DNA of 64,000 bases from positions 1-64,000 of IMG/VR virus record IMGVR_UViG_3300047157_000111. One strand, written 5' to 3'. This stretch comes from a virus. Shown here piece by piece: positions 41,759 to 52,461 of the stretch (its first letter is position 1; each line of letters starts with the position of its first letter). The notes below the pieces were generated by a model. The model ran no database searches, was not told the DNA's origin, and was given only the letters and a program-made list of their open reading frames with translations. A program made the position numbers and the translations under genes.

Positions 41759-44623
41759 ATGGCGCAAAAGTTTTTAAATGGAATAGTATCCACAGGTAAC
41801 ATTTTACCAAGTTCTGACTCTACTTATGATTTAGGGCATGGAAACTACAGGTGGGCTAACTTAAATGTAGATGCTATTTCTACAACATCTACGTTTGTAG
41901 CGGGCGGAACTATAGCTTTAAATTCAAGTATATCAACATTAAATAAAGCGCAAACATCTTACATAAGTTTTGCTACCAGAAACACATCTGGAAGTGAAAC
42001 TTTAATGGATTTAAGCAACATTGGAACAGCAACTTTTGAAGGTAATATAACAGGTGTAACAGAAACTTTAACAGGTGCAACTTCATTAATGTTAACTCTA
42101 AATCCAACCGCAAATAACTACGGTGGTATTTGGTTTAAATATGGTGGAACATCAAAAGGAATGTCTGTATACAACTCTGGTAGTATGGTATATGGAGGGG
42201 AATCTGGAGTTGGTACTATATTACAAACTAATGGGTCACACGCTTTAAATATTGATACATCTCAAAATGCAACTTTTGCAGGTGGTGTAACAGTTGATGG
42301 AACAGCAGTCTTCAAACATGGCGGTACTACTTTCAAAACAACTTTTGCGCACGGTAACGAAATAAACACAGAAACAGCAGCTGGCGCAGACGCCACTATG
42401 TATTTAAATTATAGAAGTGGAACTGTTAATATAGCTAATAGCGCTTTAAAAGTAAATAACGCTGGTGACTCAACTATCAAAGGACATTTAATACCTCACG
42501 CAGATGCTACCTATGATTTAGGTACTACGGATTCTAAAGATTTTAGAACTTTATATGTCAGAAATATTGATGTATATAATCAAAGGCTTTTTATTGAGAC
42601 TAGTGGAACTTTACCAAGGTTTTTTGATCACCCTACAGTGGGAGATGGGATTCAGTTTAATCATTTAGGGACAGAAATATTACGACTTGGAAATGGTAGT
42701 AGTACGACAGCAACTTTTGCAGGAACAATAACTACCGGTGATAATAGTAATGATAATTACATATCAGCAACATTTAGTGATTCAACATACACTAGGATGC
42801 ACGGGTATGGTTTGTATATGTCAAGAGACAATTCATATATAAGACCAACTACTGATACAGGTAAAACCTTATACATAGGTTCATCAGATAAAAGATGGGA
42901 CAATGTAAATGTTCACGCTACAAACGCAACTTTTGCAGGTAATGTAACTATAGCCCATGCAACAAATCCATATATTTATATAAACGACACAAACGCAGGT
43001 GCAGGTATATTTCAACAAGAGGGTAATGATACTAGGATAGGTTCGGATACAAATACTACGGTTAAGATAGTACAAAACAACCAAGATGCAATTACTATAA
43101 ATACATCTAAAAACGCAACTTTTGCAGGTAACTTAGGAACCGGTGGTTTAACCGCAACTGATGTAACCGGTTTAAGCATTAAATCACAATCAATAAGCTC
43201 TCAACAATCAGCAATAGACATTATACAAAATGGGAGTGGTACTAATCCTATCATACGTATGGGTGAAAAATCTACTAATGGTGCTAGATTACATATGTTT
43301 GATTCAAATGTTGAAAAAATTGCTTTTTATACTGACGGTACAGATAATCATATTACCGCGGGAAAACTTGGTTTAGGAACTTCGTCTCCTCAAGACAAAT
43401 TACACGTGTATGGTACTGTTAGAGGTGATTTAAAATTAGAAGGAAATTATACAGGTGGAACAACAGATGTAGGTAAATTTTCATACGCATACGCGCCTAG
43501 AGGCGGGGATAGTAATAACAAAAACATTGCCTACATAAGTGGGTATAATACAACTACTGATTCAACGTCTGGAGGTTACATACAAATAGCAACTAGACCA
43601 ACAAACGGGACAATGCAGGCTCGTATACGTATTGATCAAGATGGTGAAGTTGGTATCAACACAACAAACCCGACTGAAAGACTTGAAGTTGTTGGTAACA
43701 TACTAGCTAAAGATTCTGGAGTTTTAGCGGGTGTTGGTGGTGCTAAAGATGGTTTTATATTCCACGATTTATATACTGGCTCTGGTGACTACTACGGTTA
43801 CAAAGCTTATACAAATAACAGTAACACAAGATTAAGTGTAGTTACTAATGGTGACGAAAGATTAACAGTCTTGGCTGATGGTAAAGTTGGTGTAGGTATT
43901 GAAACATTGCATCAAAAATTCTCAGTAAACGGTAATATTAACATAACTGGTGGTGATGGTAGTTTTTTAACGTTTAACAATGGTGACGCTAATATATCAA
44001 TACATAATAACAATGCTGATAGCGTTGTTGGTAGAGACTTATCATTTAAAACGTATAAAGCAGGTGTTGGTAATACCGAGAAAATGCGTATCAATAGAGA
44101 CGGGAATGTCGGTATTGGATTATCAAACCCTTCATCTAAATTACACGTTAGGACAAGCACTAACTTTAATTATGAATTTGAAGAAGTATCTAGTAAATTA
44201 AGATTTTCTGCTTTAAATGATGCTAGAGACGCTAATGTTCCACTTGAATTCGCCGCGTCGTCTTTTGGTTTTCTTACAGGAAATACAACTTTTGCAGGTA
44301 GTGTAAAAGTAAAAAACGCTTTAATAGATAACGCTTCTGTAACTTCTGCTACCACAACTACAACTGTTGCTAGTGTAAGTGGAACTACCTACGCAGCTGT
44401 TTTCTTTGATTATGTTATTTATAAAAGCAGTAATATTAGAGCGGGTACCGTAGTGGCTTGTAGCGATGGAACGACTGTATCTTTTACTGAGACATCTACA
44501 ACAGACTTAGGAGACACATCAGATGTAACATTAGCTGTAGATTTATCATCTTCTAATTTTAGATTAAGAGCAACGACAGCTTCAAGTACATGGAATATTA
44601 AAGCATTAACAAGAGCAATATAA
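41759..44623 (+). CDS. Large tail-fibre or spike protein with repeated ATFAG units
   Basis: 954 residues. It starts with NGIVSTGNILPSSDSTYDLG, and the SSDSTYDLG theme returns in the middle (HADATYDLGTTDSK). A repeated unit ...(N/T)ATFAG(N/G)... occurs at least five times and marks successive beta modules. No S74 chaperone is visible at the C-terminus. The last base is shared with the next gene's ATG. Probably receptor-binding. Confidence 0.65.
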   Translation: MAQKFLNGIVSTGNILPSSDSTYDLGHGNYRWANLNVDAISTTSTFVAGGTIALNSSISTLNKAQTSYISFATRNTSGSETLMDLSNIGTATFEGNITGVTETLTGATSLMLTLNPTANNYGGIWFKYGGTSKGMSVYNSGSMVYGGESGVGTILQTNGSHALNIDTSQNATFAGGVTVDGTAVFKHGGTTFKTTFAHGNEINTETAAGADATMYLNYRSGTVNIANSALKVNNAGDSTIKGHLIPHADATYDLGTTDSKDFRTLYVRNIDVYNQRLFIETSGTLPRFFDHPTVGDGIQFNHLGTEILRLGNGSSTTATFAGTITTGDNSNDNYISATFSDSTYTRMHGYGLYMSRDNSYIRPTTDTGKTLYIGSSDKRWDNVNVHATNATFAGNVTIAHATNPYIYINDTNAGAGIFQQEGNDTRIGSDTNTTVKIVQNNQDAITINTSKNATFAGNLGTGGLTATDVTGLSIKSQSISSQQSAIDIIQNGSGTNPIIRMGEKSTNGARLHMFDSNVEKIAFYTDGTDNHITAGKLGLGTSSPQDKLHVYGTVRGDLKLEGNYTGGTTDVGKFSYAYAPRGGDSNNKNIAYISGYNTTTDSTSGGYIQIATRPTNGTMQARIRIDQDGEVGINTTNPTERLEVVGNILAKDSGVLAGVGGAKDGFIFHDLYTGSGDYYGYKAYTNNSNTRLSVVTNGDERLTVLADGKVGVGIETLHQKFSVNGNINITGGDGSFLTFNNGDANISIHNNNADSVVGRDLSFKTYKAGVGNTEKMRINRDGNVGIGLSNPSSKLHVRTSTNFNYEFEEVSSKLRFSALNDARDANVPLEFAASSFGFLTGNTTFAGSVKVKNALIDNASVTSATTTTTVASVSGTTYAAVFFDYVIYKSSNIRAGTVVACSDGTTVSFTETSTTDLGDTSDVTLAVDLSSSNFRLRATTASSTWNIKALTRAI

Positions 44624-45816
44624 TGGGAATATATAGAGGGCCAAACAACGTTACAAAAGATTTAGAATTTGGGTTTGATACTGGTCACGGTGTTTCAAAC
44701 AACACTACTGCAACTAGATTCAATAAGGGTGAACCAACAACAAATTTGCAATCATCAAACCAAACAAGTGGGCAGGTATCAGGTATGTCAGGTATTACGA
44801 TAACATATGTTGGTGAAGAAGATGGTTATTCAAAATATTCAATGAATGGTACTTTTACTGGTGGTACATATCCTTATATTATGTATTTAGCCAGTACATC
44901 TTTTACTAGCGGTACATCATATTCTACACAGTGCAAGCTAAAAACAAATGTTCCTGATAAGTTTAATTATATAGGAGGAGGGATTAATTATGTAAACGTA
45001 GCTATGAATAATGCTGGTGCAAATAGCAGTGTACTTCAAGATGATGGTTACTATTTAATTAAAAGAGAAGGTTTTGACTACCAATCAAATACTACTCAAC
45101 CAGGTTATATTCATAGTAACCCTATTAATAATACAACATTTAGTTCATCAACAGATTTTGTTTATATAAAAGATTTTCAAATAGAGCAAAATAATCACTG
45201 TACACCATACACGCCAACTTCTAGATCAAACACTGCTAGTTTAATAGATTTAAAAAGATCAACAGATATAGACGTAGGTGGTATATCGTTTAGTGCTACT
45301 GCTCAAGCAGAGTTTGATGGAACTGATGATAAAATTACTTTAAGCCATGCTAATTCACCTGTAACTAACGTATCGTATGAAATGGTTGTTAAATTTGACA
45401 CACTACCCGCAACTAATTCATATAAATCAATTTGGCAAAAACAAACAAACTGGAACAATGCTGGTGGTGTAATGATGCAATTTATATATAACGCTTTTAG
45501 ATGGTCATATGGTAACAGCTGGGGTGGTGCGGTGAGTTATCCTCAATCAAACTTTACCACTGGAAAATATTACCATATAGTTGGTACTGTAGATAATATA
45601 AATGGAGCTAACGCTAAACTTTACGTGAACGGTGTACAAGTTGGCTCGACAGGTACAGGTTCAAAACTTAACACAACAGCTGTTTTAAACATAGGGGAAG
45701 GGAACGGTGGTAGACTTGATGGATCACTAGGTGTATTTAAAATGTACAGTAATACCCTTACTGCAGAAGATGTAAAACAAAATTTTAATACGTACAAAAA
45801 TAGATTTAATATATAA
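44623..45816 (+). CDS. LamG/concanavalin-like adhesin, paralog 1
   Basis: 397 residues. The N-terminus (KDLEFGFDTGHGVSNNTTAT, then RFNKGEPTTNL) is shared with two neighbours. A LamG-type jelly roll occupies the C-terminal half (EFDGTDDKITLSH, then YHIVGTVDNINGANAKLYVN, then GSLGVFKMYSNTLTAEDVKQ). LamG domains bind glycans or other ligands, so a receptor-binding role is likely. Confidence 0.65.
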   Translation: MGIYRGPNNVTKDLEFGFDTGHGVSNNTTATRFNKGEPTTNLQSSNQTSGQVSGMSGITITYVGEEDGYSKYSMNGTFTGGTYPYIMYLASTSFTSGTSYSTQCKLKTNVPDKFNYIGGGINYVNVAMNNAGANSSVLQDDGYYLIKREGFDYQSNTTQPGYIHSNPINNTTFSSSTDFVYIKDFQIEQNNHCTPYTPTSRSNTASLIDLKRSTDIDVGGISFSATAQAEFDGTDDKITLSHANSPVTNVSYEMVVKFDTLPATNSYKSIWQKQTNWNNAGGVMMQFIYNAFRWSYGNSWGGAVSYPQSNFTTGKYYHIVGTVDNINGANAKLYVNGVQVGSTGTGSKLNTTAVLNIGEGNGGRLDGSLGVFKMYSNTLTAEDVKQNFNTYKNRFNI

Positions 45817-45819
45817 ATT

Positions 45820-46152
45820 ATGAGTAGATTTGAAAACAGAAGGTGGTTAGTATTGCCAATAGAAAAAATAGACGACATAAACTTTAGTCAGGTTCATCAA
45901 TCTAATAAAGAATCATTAAGAAAGTCAATTGACGGTAAAAAAACATTTGTAAAATATGAAGTTTTAGATGTTAAAGAAGATTTTGAAACTAAATATATAG
46001 ATGCAGATACTAATGAAGAAAAGTCTTATACGACTAAAAAAGGCGTGTATGGCAGACCTGATGTGTATAGCACAGATTATACGGAGTACAATCACGCTGA
46101 TATTTTAGCTTTATTAGCTACAGATGAGTGGACTATAAAAATAGAAGAATAA
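45820..46152 (+). CDS. Small hypothetical protein inside the fibre array
   Basis: 110 residues (SRFENRRWLVLPIEKIDDIN, then GVYGRPDVYSTDYTEYNHAD). It lies between the first and second LamG paralogs with 3 bp and 1 bp gaps. It may be a fibre assembly factor. No family is recognised. Confidence 0.5.
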   Translation: MSRFENRRWLVLPIEKIDDINFSQVHQSNKESLRKSIDGKKTFVKYEVLDVKEDFETKYIDADTNEEKSYTTKKGVYGRPDVYSTDYTEYNHADILALLATDEWTIKIEE

Positions 46153-46153
46153 A

Positions 46154-47377
46154 ATGGGAGTAAATGTAGCAACAAGTATTGCTAATAGCGATTTATTTTT
46201 TGGCTATGATACTGGTCATGATGTGGCAAACCCTAGCAATATAACTAGGTTTTACCCAGGTGAGCCAACGGTTAATTTAATGACTTCTCATTTTGAAAGC
46301 TTAGGTCTTGATGGTTCAGGACAAAGTAGTGTAGGCACGAGAACCACTATAGCCACTAACCACGTTAGAATAGTAGACAGCACTTCTAACACTAGACAAC
46401 ACGTGTATGTATCTGGCTTAACAGCTGGTACAACTTACACATTATCAAATCAGTTTAGAAAAATATCCGGAACTCCTACATGGAGGTATCAAATACAAGC
46501 TTATAACAACGGTTCATACGTTGCTACTATAAAATTTACAAACACTGCTGAAGTTGGTTTATTAGATATAGATGGATGGCAAACTGCTAAATGGACTTTT
46601 ACTTTGCCCGCTAATTCAAACAAAGTTCTTATATTTTTTCAAGATGGGGCTGATTATGCTACATACGATCATTCTTTTGAAGTAAAAAACCCTCAGTTAG
46701 AAGCTAAAGGTCATGCTAGTAATTATGTTGATGGAACTAGATCGGATACGGCTGGCTTAATAGATTTAAAAAGAACAAAAACATTAGACTTAGGTGATGT
46801 TGGTTTTACTTCAGGTCAAGAATTAGATTTTGACGGTAGTGACGATAAAATAGAACTAGGTAATCATTTAAATACTATAGGTAGTGAAGCTACTTTTGAT
46901 ATGGTTTTTAAAAGTTACTCTACAAACGATTCTTTTAAAGTTATGATTGGTTGGGGTCATGGCACAAGTAATTATTCTCACATTTCAATAGGTAACTTAA
47001 CAAGTGGTTATAACGATGAATCGCTACATGTTGTTCTAAACGCTAGTTTTGAGATGTATGTTAGAGAAGGTCACACAACGTATAAAGACAACGAATATCA
47101 TCATGTATCAGTCACGCTTGGTGCTAACAAATATTCAATATGGATAGATGGTGTTGAAAAAACATTTACCTTTGCACAAGGATCACAAACATCACATTTT
47201 CCTGAAATTGTTGGTTATAACAGTAACATAACAGCACAAGTAGGCCAAAGACCTTACGGTGGTGGATCAGGTAATTTTGAAGGAGAAATACCGGTTATGA
47301 AGGTTTATAAAAGAATACTAACTGACGAAGAGATAAAACAAAATTACAAAGCATATAAAAACAGATTTGGAATATGA
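46154..47377 (+). CDS. LamG/concanavalin-like adhesin, paralog 2
   Basis: 407 residues. The N-terminus (SDLFFGYDTGHDVANPSNIT, then RFYPGEPTVNL) and the C-terminus (EEIKQNYKAYKNRFGI) match paralogs 1 and 3. The middle has a carbohydrate-binding-like stretch (HVYVSGLTAGTTYTLSNQFR) and the LamG domain (ELDFDGSDDKIELGN, then GANKYSIWIDGVEKTF). It overlaps paralog 3 by 4 bp. Confidence 0.65.
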   Translation: MGVNVATSIANSDLFFGYDTGHDVANPSNITRFYPGEPTVNLMTSHFESLGLDGSGQSSVGTRTTIATNHVRIVDSTSNTRQHVYVSGLTAGTTYTLSNQFRKISGTPTWRYQIQAYNNGSYVATIKFTNTAEVGLLDIDGWQTAKWTFTLPANSNKVLIFFQDGADYATYDHSFEVKNPQLEAKGHASNYVDGTRSDTAGLIDLKRTKTLDLGDVGFTSGQELDFDGSDDKIELGNHLNTIGSEATFDMVFKSYSTNDSFKVMIGWGHGTSNYSHISIGNLTSGYNDESLHVVLNASFEMYVREGHTTYKDNEYHHVSVTLGANKYSIWIDGVEKTFTFAQGSQTSHFPEIVGYNSNITAQVGQRPYGGGSGNFEGEIPVMKVYKRILTDEEIKQNYKAYKNRFGI

Positions 47378-48552
47378 AGATAGGACCTAATTTAGTGCAA
47401 GGAAATTTACTGTTCGGTTACGACACTGGTTATGGTGTGGGTAACATAGGCGCACCTACAAGACATTTTAAAGGCAAACCAACAACTAATTTAACAACAA
47501 GTACGTTAACATCTGTTTTTAGCAGTTGGGCTGGTTTAGTAGGAACGTCAACCGCTTACACTGGTGGTTATTTAGGTAACTCAGGTGTTCATGTAAAAAT
47601 CTCATCTGGTGGTGGTGTTAATTGGTGGAGTTCTCCGTCTTTAGCTGGTTTATCAGGTAATACGCAATACACAGTAAGTGCCACTATGAAATTTACTGGT
47701 AGGGCTTTTAACGGTGACGATGCAAACATGTTATACATTAGAGAGTATAATAGCAGTAATACTCAACTAAGAGAATATGGTTATTTCAGCCCAAATCGAA
47801 TGATTGATTTAGGTGACGGGTGGTATAGAGTTTGGGGGACAGTAACTACTCAAGCTACAACTAACCGAATATTACTTCATGGTTATTCTTATACTACAAA
47901 CACAGATATAAAACTTCAGGATCTACAGTTTGAACTAGGTGACACTCCTAGTCCATTCGCAGGATATAACAACTCTAGATCTGACACAGGTCAGTTAATA
48001 GATTTAGCTGGTCAAAGTGACATAAGTTTAAGTAACATGTCTTTTGATAATACAAACACGAATACATACATAGGTAACCCTACTTTTGATGGCTCAGGTG
48101 ATTTTATTGATATAACTACAAATTTTGGAACACTAGCTCAATATTCTTTTGAATATGTTGAAAACCCTTCACAAACACATAAGATGCCAATATCAAGTAG
48201 GTTAAATACTAATTTTTATAAATATGGTGCTTATAGCTGGAGGTATAAACATGGTGGAACATTAGGTGAGTATTACCATACAGCTGGAGCTACATCTGGT
48301 TGGCATCATTGGGTTATATCATACAACGGCGCTACATTAAAAATATATCAAGATAATGTACTTATAGGAAACACGGTACCTCATTTAGGTTCTGCGGATT
48401 GGAGCGGAGGATTAAAAATAGGCTGGTGGTCATCTGGAGCTGATTATGATTTTAATGGTGATATACCAGTTATGAAGTTTTACGATAGAGGTTTAACAGC
48501 TAGTGAAGTAGCTAGTAATTTTAACGCGTACAAACAAAGATTTAATATATAA
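47374..48552 (+). CDS. LamG/concanavalin-like adhesin, paralog 3
   Basis: 392 residues. The N-terminus (GNLLFGYDTGYGVGNIGAPT, then RHFKGKPTTNL) and the C-terminus (SEVASNFNAYKQRFNI) match the other two. It contains a carbohydrate-binding-like front (WWSSPSLAGLSGNTQYTVSA) and a LamG end (SYNGATLKIYQDNVLIGN). The three paralogs probably arose by duplication and may form alternative or stacked receptor binders. Confidence 0.65.
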   Translation: MKIGPNLVQGNLLFGYDTGYGVGNIGAPTRHFKGKPTTNLTTSTLTSVFSSWAGLVGTSTAYTGGYLGNSGVHVKISSGGGVNWWSSPSLAGLSGNTQYTVSATMKFTGRAFNGDDANMLYIREYNSSNTQLREYGYFSPNRMIDLGDGWYRVWGTVTTQATTNRILLHGYSYTTNTDIKLQDLQFELGDTPSPFAGYNNSRSDTGQLIDLAGQSDISLSNMSFDNTNTNTYIGNPTFDGSGDFIDITTNFGTLAQYSFEYVENPSQTHKMPISSRLNTNFYKYGAYSWRYKHGGTLGEYYHTAGATSGWHHWVISYNGATLKIYQDNVLIGNTVPHLGSADWSGGLKIGWWSSGADYDFNGDIPVMKFYDRGLTASEVASNFNAYKQRFNI

Positions 48553-48573
48553 CCCGGAAAATGAAAGGTAAAT

Positions 48574-51500
48574 ATGGCAAATGAATTTAAAGTAAAAAAA
48601 GGTCTAATAGTAGACGGCTCAAATACGGTTCTTGATATACAAGGAACGCAAGGGCAATTATTCTCTGTAACGGATAGTTTGACAGGAGACTTATTCTCTG
48701 TATCTGACGTGTCAGGTATACCTATATTAAATGTTAACTCTAGTGGAGATGTAGATATTGATGGAGCTTTAGGTATAGGTGCTACGGCATCTCAATTTCA
48801 CGCTGACGCTGATGATCTTGTAGTTGGCGCAGGTAGTGGTAATACTGGTATAACAATACATAGTGGAACTAGTGGTTATGGTTCAATATTTTTTGCAGAT
48901 GGTACAGCAAATGATGCCACAGAAAAAAGAGGTCAAATAAGATATTTACAAGGTACTGAAAGAATGGACTTTCATACTGATAATGTTGCAACCGCAGCAT
49001 TATCGTTAGCAGCTAATGGTAACGCAACTTTCGCAGGTAATGTTACAATTACTGGTGATAGTGCTAGTCCACATACTGATAGAGCTCTTACTGTAAATAG
49101 AGGTCAAGATGGTAGTATAGCTTTACAAGTTCTAAACTCAGGTGAGGTTGTAACAAATGCAAATTACTTTTATGCAACTGGACCCGGAGTATCCATGTAT
49201 GTACAGAACACTGCTGTTTTTAGAGGTTCTATTGTGAATGATGTTTCTAATGCACCAGTTACAATTGGTGATGATTTATCAGTTGCAGGAAATATTACCG
49301 CGCCTGGTTTGGTTTATAATGCCACTAATAAATACTTATCTATATCGCATTGGTCATCACCTCCTACACCCGCGGCAATACTACATTTGTCAGATAACTC
49401 TAACGATTTAGATGTTCCGCAGATAAGAATAGAAGGTAGGGAAAACCCTGGTGACACAGTCTTAGATATAGCGGTTAAAGATGCAGATGTTAGATTTAAT
49501 TTAGTTGAAGGTAGCACTGATGCTGCTTCTGGTTATGGTAGAATGCATTTTAAAACAAACGCTAGTGCTAATTCATCTCATCCAACAAGAGGTGGTTTTC
49601 TTTTTCAATCAGGTCCTAGTTCAAGTCTTATTAATGTTTTAGATATAACAAACGAAGGTAATGCAACTTTTGCAGGTAATGTTGCAGTGCAACAAGCTGG
49701 AGATGTATATTTAACATTAGAATCTACTGATGCAAGTACCGCGGAGGAAGTAGCTATTAAATACAGTAATCAATCAACAGGTAGTAACTATTGGTGGGCA
49801 GGTTTAAATCAATCTGCTAATTACTCATTAGCCTATGGAACGTCTTATTCTGGAGCTAATGTTAAAATGGAAATTTCAACCGCGGGTGACGCAACTTTTG
49901 CAGGAGAAGTTAACACTGGTGGTAACATTGTAATGACAAAGTCTTCAGGTAATAACCAGCTATATATAAACAGTTCGGGAGGTGGAGCGCCTGTTATGTA
50001 CCTACAAGATCCAAACCGTAAATGGGGTCAATTTGTTTCGAACGGTCATTTATATTTTAAAGATGAAACTGCAAACGTAACTTCACTTAAAATAGATGGT
50101 GTTACTTCAAATGCAACTTTTGCAGGTAATATAACTTTAAATACAGGTACAGCTAAAAAACTTTCCATATTAGCATCTACGCACGATACAAATACAGCTC
50201 AAACAGCTACATTAGAACTAGGTTACACTCACTCTGGTGGAGCTGCTGCTGGTAATATAGTTTTAACCGAAGCAGCTAACAACGCTTTTGATGCTGATAT
50301 GACTTTTGGATTACCTTATAACAATGGAAGTGGTGGTAGTACAACAAGAACAGCGTTAACTTTAGACGGTGGTACTTTAGCAGCAACTTTTCTAGGTAAT
50401 GTAACCGCAGTTAATGTAATACCTACTACAGCCTTAAGAGTTGGTGCTGCTGATAAATGGAAAATAAGAGGTAATAACTCTAACAATAATTTAGCTTTTG
50501 AATATGCTGCTTCTGAATCTCTAGCTGATACTAATATAAAATTAGAATTAACTTCAACAGCCGCAACTGTTAAAAACAGCTTATCAATACAATCAGATGA
50601 TGATAATAGATTTTTAGTTAGATCAAATGATTATACTATATCTAGAATTATTTCAAGAGGACTTACTGGCACAAACTTAGACAAAGGTTTGTTCTCATTA
50701 ATGACTTCAGACGGTACTACTAACAATGTTGAAGCAGTTCGTATAGATTCCGCTGGTAACTCTTGGTTTAACGGTGGGCAAGTTGGTATTGGAGTCGGTA
50801 CTCCAACTGAATTGCTGCATATTAAAAACCCAAGTAATTCCTGGAATCAATACGCTAGAATTAGAATAGGCACAGAAACTAGTGATAACTATGCTTCTGA
50901 AATAGGTTTTCATAGAGGAACGAGCGACGACACGGATAGAGGATTTTTTATTGATGGTGGTGGTAGTGGTACTCAGCATTTAAAAGTTTTATATACCGGA
51001 AATGTCGGAATAGGGACTGTTTCTCCTGGGGCTAAGTTAGAGGTAGCAGGTGGAGCGGATTCTATTGCTAGGGTATTAGGAACAACTACAGCTGCAAGAT
51101 TAGATTTACAGACTAATTCATTTCATAAATTTATACAAACAATAGAGTCTGATGGTCGTTTTAGACTATATAACCAAACAACTTCAAAAGAACAACTAAC
51201 AGTTACAAATGTTGGTAGCGTCGGAGTTGGAGATGCAGCCCCAACACTTATATCAGCAAACACATATAGTCTATCTGTTAATTCAGCAAGAAATGATTTA
51301 TCGGGTGGGTTAATAACTAAAGCCAATGGATCTGTAAAACACCAGCAATATTGGGATTCAAGTGGATACAGTTTCAACCTTTCAGCTAACGCAGGAGATT
51401 TTAAATGGAATGTTAACGGTAACAGTAGAATGGTTGTTGATAAAGATGGTGGTCTTGATATACAAGGAACAGCTGGTCAACTATTTTCAGTCACAAATAG

Positions 51501-52461
51501 TTTATCTGGTGATTTATTCTCAGTATCAGATGTATCAGGTATACCAATATTTAATATAAACTCTAGCGGTTTATCAAACTTTGATGGTAACGTTCTTGTA
51601 GGTAAAACAGCAGTAAATAACGCACTAGTAGGTGTTCAGCTAATGACTGATGGAAGTATAAATCCAACTGTTAGCGGTGACACTGTAGCTAGGTTTAATA
51701 GACTAAGTAGTGACGGTGAAGTTATAAGAATACAAAAAGATACAGCTACTGTTGGAGCCATAGGGTGTTACAACGGTGTACCTTGGATAGGTTACCAAGG
51801 TGGAGCTGGTGGTGGAATTATGTTCAACGGGGCTAGCATTGAACCAACGTTGTTAGGATCATCAAGATCTAGTAACACTAATGATATAGGTTCGGTAAAT
51901 TACAAGTGGAGGTATGGTTATTTTGGCACTGGTTTGAATACGCATGATCTTGTCGCTACAAACTCAACGGTATTAAGTGGTCCAGGTAGTGGAACATCAA
52001 ATGTTTTAGCAGTAAACCATGGAGCAGGATCTCATACAGGGATAGGGATAAAAATAACTTCAGCAAATAGCGGTCATGCTCTTGATTTAACTGGAACTGT
52101 GGGTAGTGGTTACGCGAGAATAACAACAGCTTATAATAATCTTCCTGATTTTACAATATCAGGTACAATCACTGCTGGTGAAGATGTAATAGCTTACTCA
52201 GATATAAAGCTAAAAGAAAATATAAAAACATTAGATGGTTCTAAAGTTTACGACATGCGTGGTGTTAGTTTTACAAGAAAAGACACTGAAAAAGAAGGTA
52301 GCGGTGTAATAGCTCAAGAGATGCAGAAAGTAGCACCTGAATTAGTTAATGAAGTAGATGGCACATTAGGTGTGTCTTATGGTAACATAACAGGTTATCT
52401 AATTGAGGCTATAAAAGATTTAAAAGCAGAAGTAGAACAACTTAAAAAACAAATTAAATAA
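48574..52461 (+). CDS. Long tail fibre with C-terminal S74 intramolecular chaperone
   Basis: 1295 residues. The C-terminus (SDIKLKENIKTLDGSKVYDM, then GVIAQEMQKVAPELV, and a final coiled coil LKAEVEQLKKQIK) is a clear S74 chaperone domain that trims itself off after trimer folding, with the Ser-Asp-x-x-x-Lys start. The body has many ATFAG units and two copies of a module (DIQGTQGQLFSVTDSLTGDL and its return near residue 960). It is the main long fibre and likely binds the host surface. It overlaps the next gene by 1 bp. Confidence 0.85.
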   Translation: MANEFKVKKGLIVDGSNTVLDIQGTQGQLFSVTDSLTGDLFSVSDVSGIPILNVNSSGDVDIDGALGIGATASQFHADADDLVVGAGSGNTGITIHSGTSGYGSIFFADGTANDATEKRGQIRYLQGTERMDFHTDNVATAALSLAANGNATFAGNVTITGDSASPHTDRALTVNRGQDGSIALQVLNSGEVVTNANYFYATGPGVSMYVQNTAVFRGSIVNDVSNAPVTIGDDLSVAGNITAPGLVYNATNKYLSISHWSSPPTPAAILHLSDNSNDLDVPQIRIEGRENPGDTVLDIAVKDADVRFNLVEGSTDAASGYGRMHFKTNASANSSHPTRGGFLFQSGPSSSLINVLDITNEGNATFAGNVAVQQAGDVYLTLESTDASTAEEVAIKYSNQSTGSNYWWAGLNQSANYSLAYGTSYSGANVKMEISTAGDATFAGEVNTGGNIVMTKSSGNNQLYINSSGGGAPVMYLQDPNRKWGQFVSNGHLYFKDETANVTSLKIDGVTSNATFAGNITLNTGTAKKLSILASTHDTNTAQTATLELGYTHSGGAAAGNIVLTEAANNAFDADMTFGLPYNNGSGGSTTRTALTLDGGTLAATFLGNVTAVNVIPTTALRVGAADKWKIRGNNSNNNLAFEYAASESLADTNIKLELTSTAATVKNSLSIQSDDDNRFLVRSNDYTISRIISRGLTGTNLDKGLFSLMTSDGTTNNVEAVRIDSAGNSWFNGGQVGIGVGTPTELLHIKNPSNSWNQYARIRIGTETSDNYASEIGFHRGTSDDTDRGFFIDGGGSGTQHLKVLYTGNVGIGTVSPGAKLEVAGGADSIARVLGTTTAARLDLQTNSFHKFIQTIESDGRFRLYNQTTSKEQLTVTNVGSVGVGDAAPTLISANTYSLSVNSARNDLSGGLITKANGSVKHQQYWDSSGYSFNLSANAGDFKWNVNGNSRMVVDKDGGLDIQGTAGQLFSVTNSLSGDLFSVSDVSGIPIFNINSSGLSNFDGNVLVGKTAVNNALVGVQLMTDGSINPTVSGDTVARFNRLSSDGEVIRIQKDTATVGAIGCYNGVPWIGYQGGAGGGIMFNGASIEPTLLGSSRSSNTNDIGSVNYKWRYGYFGTGLNTHDLVATNSTVLSGPGSGTSNVLAVNHGAGSHTGIGIKITSANSGHALDLTGTVGSGYARITTAYNNLPDFTISGTITAGEDVIAYSDIKLKENIKTLDGSKVYDMRGVSFTRKDTEKEGSGVIAQEMQKVAPELVNEVDGTLGVSYGNITGYLIEAIKDLKAEVEQLKKQIK

